A stretch of 64,000 nt of DNA, taken from NCBI GenBank assembly GCA_020746875.1, contig JAGTJL010000013.1, forward strand, positions 62,001-126,000. Reading direction: 5' to 3'. The translations under genes were made by a program, and so were the position numbers. The stretch comes from Rhexocercosporidium sp. MPI-PUGE-AT-0058. Its lineage: Eukaryota; Ascomycota; Leotiomycetes; Helotiales. Position 1 is the first letter of the stretch. The number at the start of each line of letters is the position of its first letter. This document shows, in pieces, positions 60,701 to 64,000 of the stretch. The notes under the pieces were generated by a model that worked only from the letters and a program-made list of their open reading frames with translations, was not told where the DNA came from and searched no databases.

Positions 60701-63700
60701 GTGGAAAAGACGATCTCGAATCTTTCACCAACGCAGTAGGCTTCCTATGGATGCATTCGAGTAAGCCTTCGGTCGATTTTGAGACTCTCGAAAGGTTCGC
60801 TTGCCCCAAGATCGCACCACCAAAACTTCTGAAAGAGTTGCCGGCCTACCCTTTTGATCACGAAAGGCGATTTTGGCACGAGTCTCGTATTACGAGGGCG
60901 TTCCATGGTCGAAGGGATCTTCCTCACGAGGTACTTGGTGTGAAGAGTCGGAGCAGTACCGAACGAGAGATTCAGTGGCACAACACGCTGAAAGTCAAAG
61001 AACTGCCCTGGCTTCAGGGTCATAAGCTTCAAGGCCAAATAGTCTTTCCTGCCGCGGGATACATTTGCATGGCTTTGAAGGCCGCCGAAACCCTCGTTCC
61101 CAGTGATAAGACCCCTAGTCTCATTGAGATCAAAGATCTTGTCATTCACAAGGCAATCTCGTTCTACGATGAGAACTCTGGGGTTGAAGTTTTGTTTACC
61201 TTTAACTGTACTGACAGCTTCACCGATGAGATCAAGACTGCCGGTTTCACCATTTATGCGGCACTGAACAAGAGTTCTACCGAGATGACAGCCATGACTA
61301 CTGGAAGACTGGAAGTCACCCTTGCCGAGCCGTCACTCATGGCTCTACCTGCGAGACAGCAGCCGGTCCCGAACATGACTGAGACGGCGGTTGACAGATT
61401 TTACGACCATCTCAAGACTATCGGCTATGAATATACTTTGGATTTCCAAGGCATGTCGGCAACAAAACGCAAAATGAATTTCGCCAGTGGCCTCATCGCC
61501 AGACCCCCAACAACTGATGAGGACATCTCATTTTTGATGCACCCAGCGGTCATCGACATTGCATTCCAAGCTGTGTTTCTTGCCTACAGTGCCCCCAATG
61601 ACGGAGGTTTATGGTCGGTCTCCTTACCGACACACATCCAAAGATTCAGCATCAACCCCTTGCTGTGCCAGATTGAGGCTGGCAGAGCCGTTGACCTACC
61701 ATTCTACTCCAACCTTACCGATACATCATCAGCCAAGATCGTCGCTGACGTTGCCGTCTACTCCGAGGATTCACTCCACACTGTTATGCAAATTGAGGGG
61801 ATGACCGCATCGCCTCTTACCCCGGCAACTCCAGCCGATGATTTCCCAATCTTCTCCGAAACCTTGTGGAAAGTGGGTAACCCAGACGGAAACTTGATTG
61901 TCACCGATGCGGATAGAGCAACTGCTGCAGAAATTGAGTTTGGATACACCCTGGAACGAATCGCATTTTTCTACCTCAAGAAGCTTTACCATGCATTCAC
62001 TAAGGAGGAGATAGAACGCTCAGCAGCGCACTTTCAGAGTCTTTTCAACTTTGCTGCTCATATATGCTCCCTTGTGGCCGAGGATAAGCATCCTTTCGCA
62101 AAGAAGGAGTGGGAAAGTGATAGCCATGATCTTATAAGCTCCATTACAAAAAGGTAATATCCACATATTAATACACACCCAAATCACTAATTCGCTTCTA
62201 GCTATCCGGAGAGCGTGGATGTGAAGCTGATGGTTGCCGTTGGGGAAAATCTGGCAGCCGCTGTTCGGGGTGAGAGTGACATTCTAAGTCATATGACGAA
62301 GGATAATGCTCTCTTCAGATTCTACAAGGAGGCGTTAGGTATTCCTCAATCGAACGAGTACATCTCGCGAATGATGAAGCAGCTCTCTCATAGATACCCC
62401 CACACCAACATTCTCGAAATCGGCGGCGGCACTGGTAAGTCACCACCTTTGAACTCAATTTCCTTTCGAGCAGATATCAAATCCTGATATGGCTAAAGAG
62501 GATAATCTCATCTCAAAAGAACATGCTGACCACGATTTTCCCATCTCTAGGGGGAGCTACCAAATCCATTCTTGGAAAGCTTGGCCGGTCCTTCTCTTCC
62601 TACACATTCACCGACATCTCTGCTGGGTTCTTCGCCAATGCCCAGGAGCAGTTTCAGGACCAAGCAAGCAAGATGATCTACAAGACTCTCAACATTGAGG
62701 ATGACATCATCGCCCAAGGCTTTACACCGGCATCCTACGATATCGTCGTCGCATCCAACGTTCTCCATGCGACGCAATCCATCGAGAAAAGTCTAAAAAA
62801 TACTCGCCGTCTTCTCAAACCCGGTGGATATCTTATCCTGCTCGAAATCACCAACAATGGCCCTATGAGACTTGGATTTGACGAAGGAGGTCTTCCGGGC
62901 TGGTGGGCAGGGAAAGAAGAAGGCCGAATCCTCGCACCCACTATCACACCTCCGCAATGGAACGACGCCTTGTTGAATTCTGGGTTTGCAGGCATTGATA
63001 CAATGACCCCCGATCACGACACCGTCGTTCTACCAGTGTCAATCATGGCAGCTCAGGCCGTGGACAACAAGATTGCATTTCTTCGAGATCCATTCTCTTC
63101 TCCAGACACAATGCCGAAGATCAAAGACCTCATTCTTGTCGGCGGCACCACCGCTCGAATTGCAGGTGAGCAAATACCTTCCCTCGAATCTCTCCGATTC
63201 GCACACTCTAGACTTATGGAATACGTAGACTGACATTCACTTCAGAGTTCACCAAAGAGGTCAAGTCACTGCTTGGTCCGTTGTGTATCCGTATTACGGG
63301 TGTCGATGCCGTCGAGGACATTGCAACGATGGTACTACCTCCCAAATATTCCGTTCTCAGTGTCACGGACTTGGATGTGCCTGTTTTCAAAGACTTCACA
63401 GCTACGAAACTCGAGTCTTTGCAGAAGATTTTCGACCAGGCAAGCAATGTGCTTTGGATAACAGCCGGATGCCGAGCCGACGATCCGTACGCAAATATGA
63501 GTGTTGGGATCGGTCGCTCTGTTCGTCTGGAGATGCCTCATGTGAGGTTTCAGTATCTCGATATCCCCATTGGAAGCAAACCAGAGCCTAAACAAATTGC
63601 AGAAACACTCATGCGCCTTCAAGTCTCGTCGATTTGGGAGCAAGAGGGTGTCCTCGAGAAGATGCTCTGGACAGTGGAACCGGAAATTGCGTATGAGAAT

Positions 63701-64000
63701 GGCAACCTCATGATTCCTCGCATTTATGAGGAAGAGATCCTCAATGCGCGCTTCAATTCAAAGAGACGTCCAATGACTCAAGAAGTCGCTCAGGCGACAA
63801 TCCCCGTTGAGATCACCTGTTTGTCTCAAGACGCATATGAACTTCGCGAAATGGATGTTGAGGAGTGCGAGAGTCCAATCTCGATCCGCGTTTACTATTC
63901 CCTCCTTTCGTCTATCAAAATCAAGCATATTGGTTATGCATTCCTAGGCATTGGCACTGACATGAGAACCAACGAGAAGGTTATTTTCATCTCGGACCAC
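57746..64000 (+). CDS. Highly reducing polyketide synthase, 3' end outside the window
   Basis: Eight exons are visible: 57746-57936, 58044-58495, 58551-58868, 58922-59056, 59144-62153, 62202-62434, 62551-63165, 63246 onward. All are in frame to the window edge (~1,900 residues seen). KS: catalytic Cys181 in DTACSSS, His in [12 protein letters not shown] and [21 protein letters not shown] and [30 protein letters not shown] with its His, and [10 protein letters not shown] with its Asp. C-methyltransferase: [16 protein letters not shown] and [20 protein letters not shown]. It then follows the structural-KR path, with [16 protein letters not shown], and a segment [22 protein letters not shown] typical of PKSs whose ER is absent or inactive (LovB and PKS-NRPS type). 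The KR, ACP and any NRPS part lie beyond 64000. It is expected to need the trans-ER at 39904-41282. Confidence 0.93.

Overview
This window is nuclear DNA from a filamentous ascomycete (Pezizomycotina). The genes carry short 48-150 nt GT-AG introns. They include a HET-NB-ARC-TPR protein, a Zn2Cys6 regulator, an RTA1-like protein, a GH62 enzyme and a highly reducing polyketide synthase. Several long AT-rich blocks contain transposons in which coding CAA, CAG, TGG and CGA codons have become stops. That is the footprint of repeat-induced point mutation (RIP, C:G to T:A). I cannot fix the class from sequence alone.

Left part (1-35.8 kb) is a decay zone. It begins with a ~63-bp tandem repeat (about 110-865) and two ~1.8-kb direct copies of a RIP-mutated element (about 1060-4670). 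A HET/NB-ARC/TPR immune-type gene follows (4883-7667), whose repeat array is cut by a C-to-T type stop. Then come an inverted-repeat element, a membrane-protein gene with two in-frame stops, an orphan STAND N-terminal fragment and a frame-broken remnant. The RIP blocks at 12.7-19.5 kb and 24.5-33.7 kb contain a pogo-like MITE (14428-15214), a Tc1/mariner element (16087-18001), and a pogo/Fot1-like transposase split by a complete Ty3/gypsy chromovirus (26491-33385, TSD GTTAT). An intact GH62 arabinofuranosidase (21810-22799) sits between the blocks, beside a gene broken by two nonsense codons. A multi-exon DHDPS-family aldolase (34403-35833) shows a lost splice donor and a methionine where the Schiff-base lysine is expected.

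Right part (37-64 kb) is GC-balanced with intact genes and looks like a polyketide biosynthetic cluster. It holds an NmrA-like reductase, a LovC-type trans-acting enoyl reductase (4 exons), an FSH1/LovG-type serine hydrolase, a Diels-Alderase-like (CrtC/lipocalin-fold) secreted protein, a 14-TM-type MFS exporter, a Zn2Cys6 AflR-like regulator, an RTA1-like membrane protein, and a highly reducing PKS (KS-AT-DH-MT-pseudoKR/ER remnant) that runs off the right edge. A housekeeping-type armadillo GDS protein sits inside it.

Inferred working model: the PKS builds the chain, the trans-ER supplies enoyl reduction that the PKS seems to lack, the Diels-Alderase-like protein cyclises it, the FSH1 hydrolase releases it and the MFS protein exports it. 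A CGGCGAWWT-like motif recurs in the promoters of the ER/hydrolase pair, the Diels-Alderase/MFS pair and the PKS, and may be the regulator's site.
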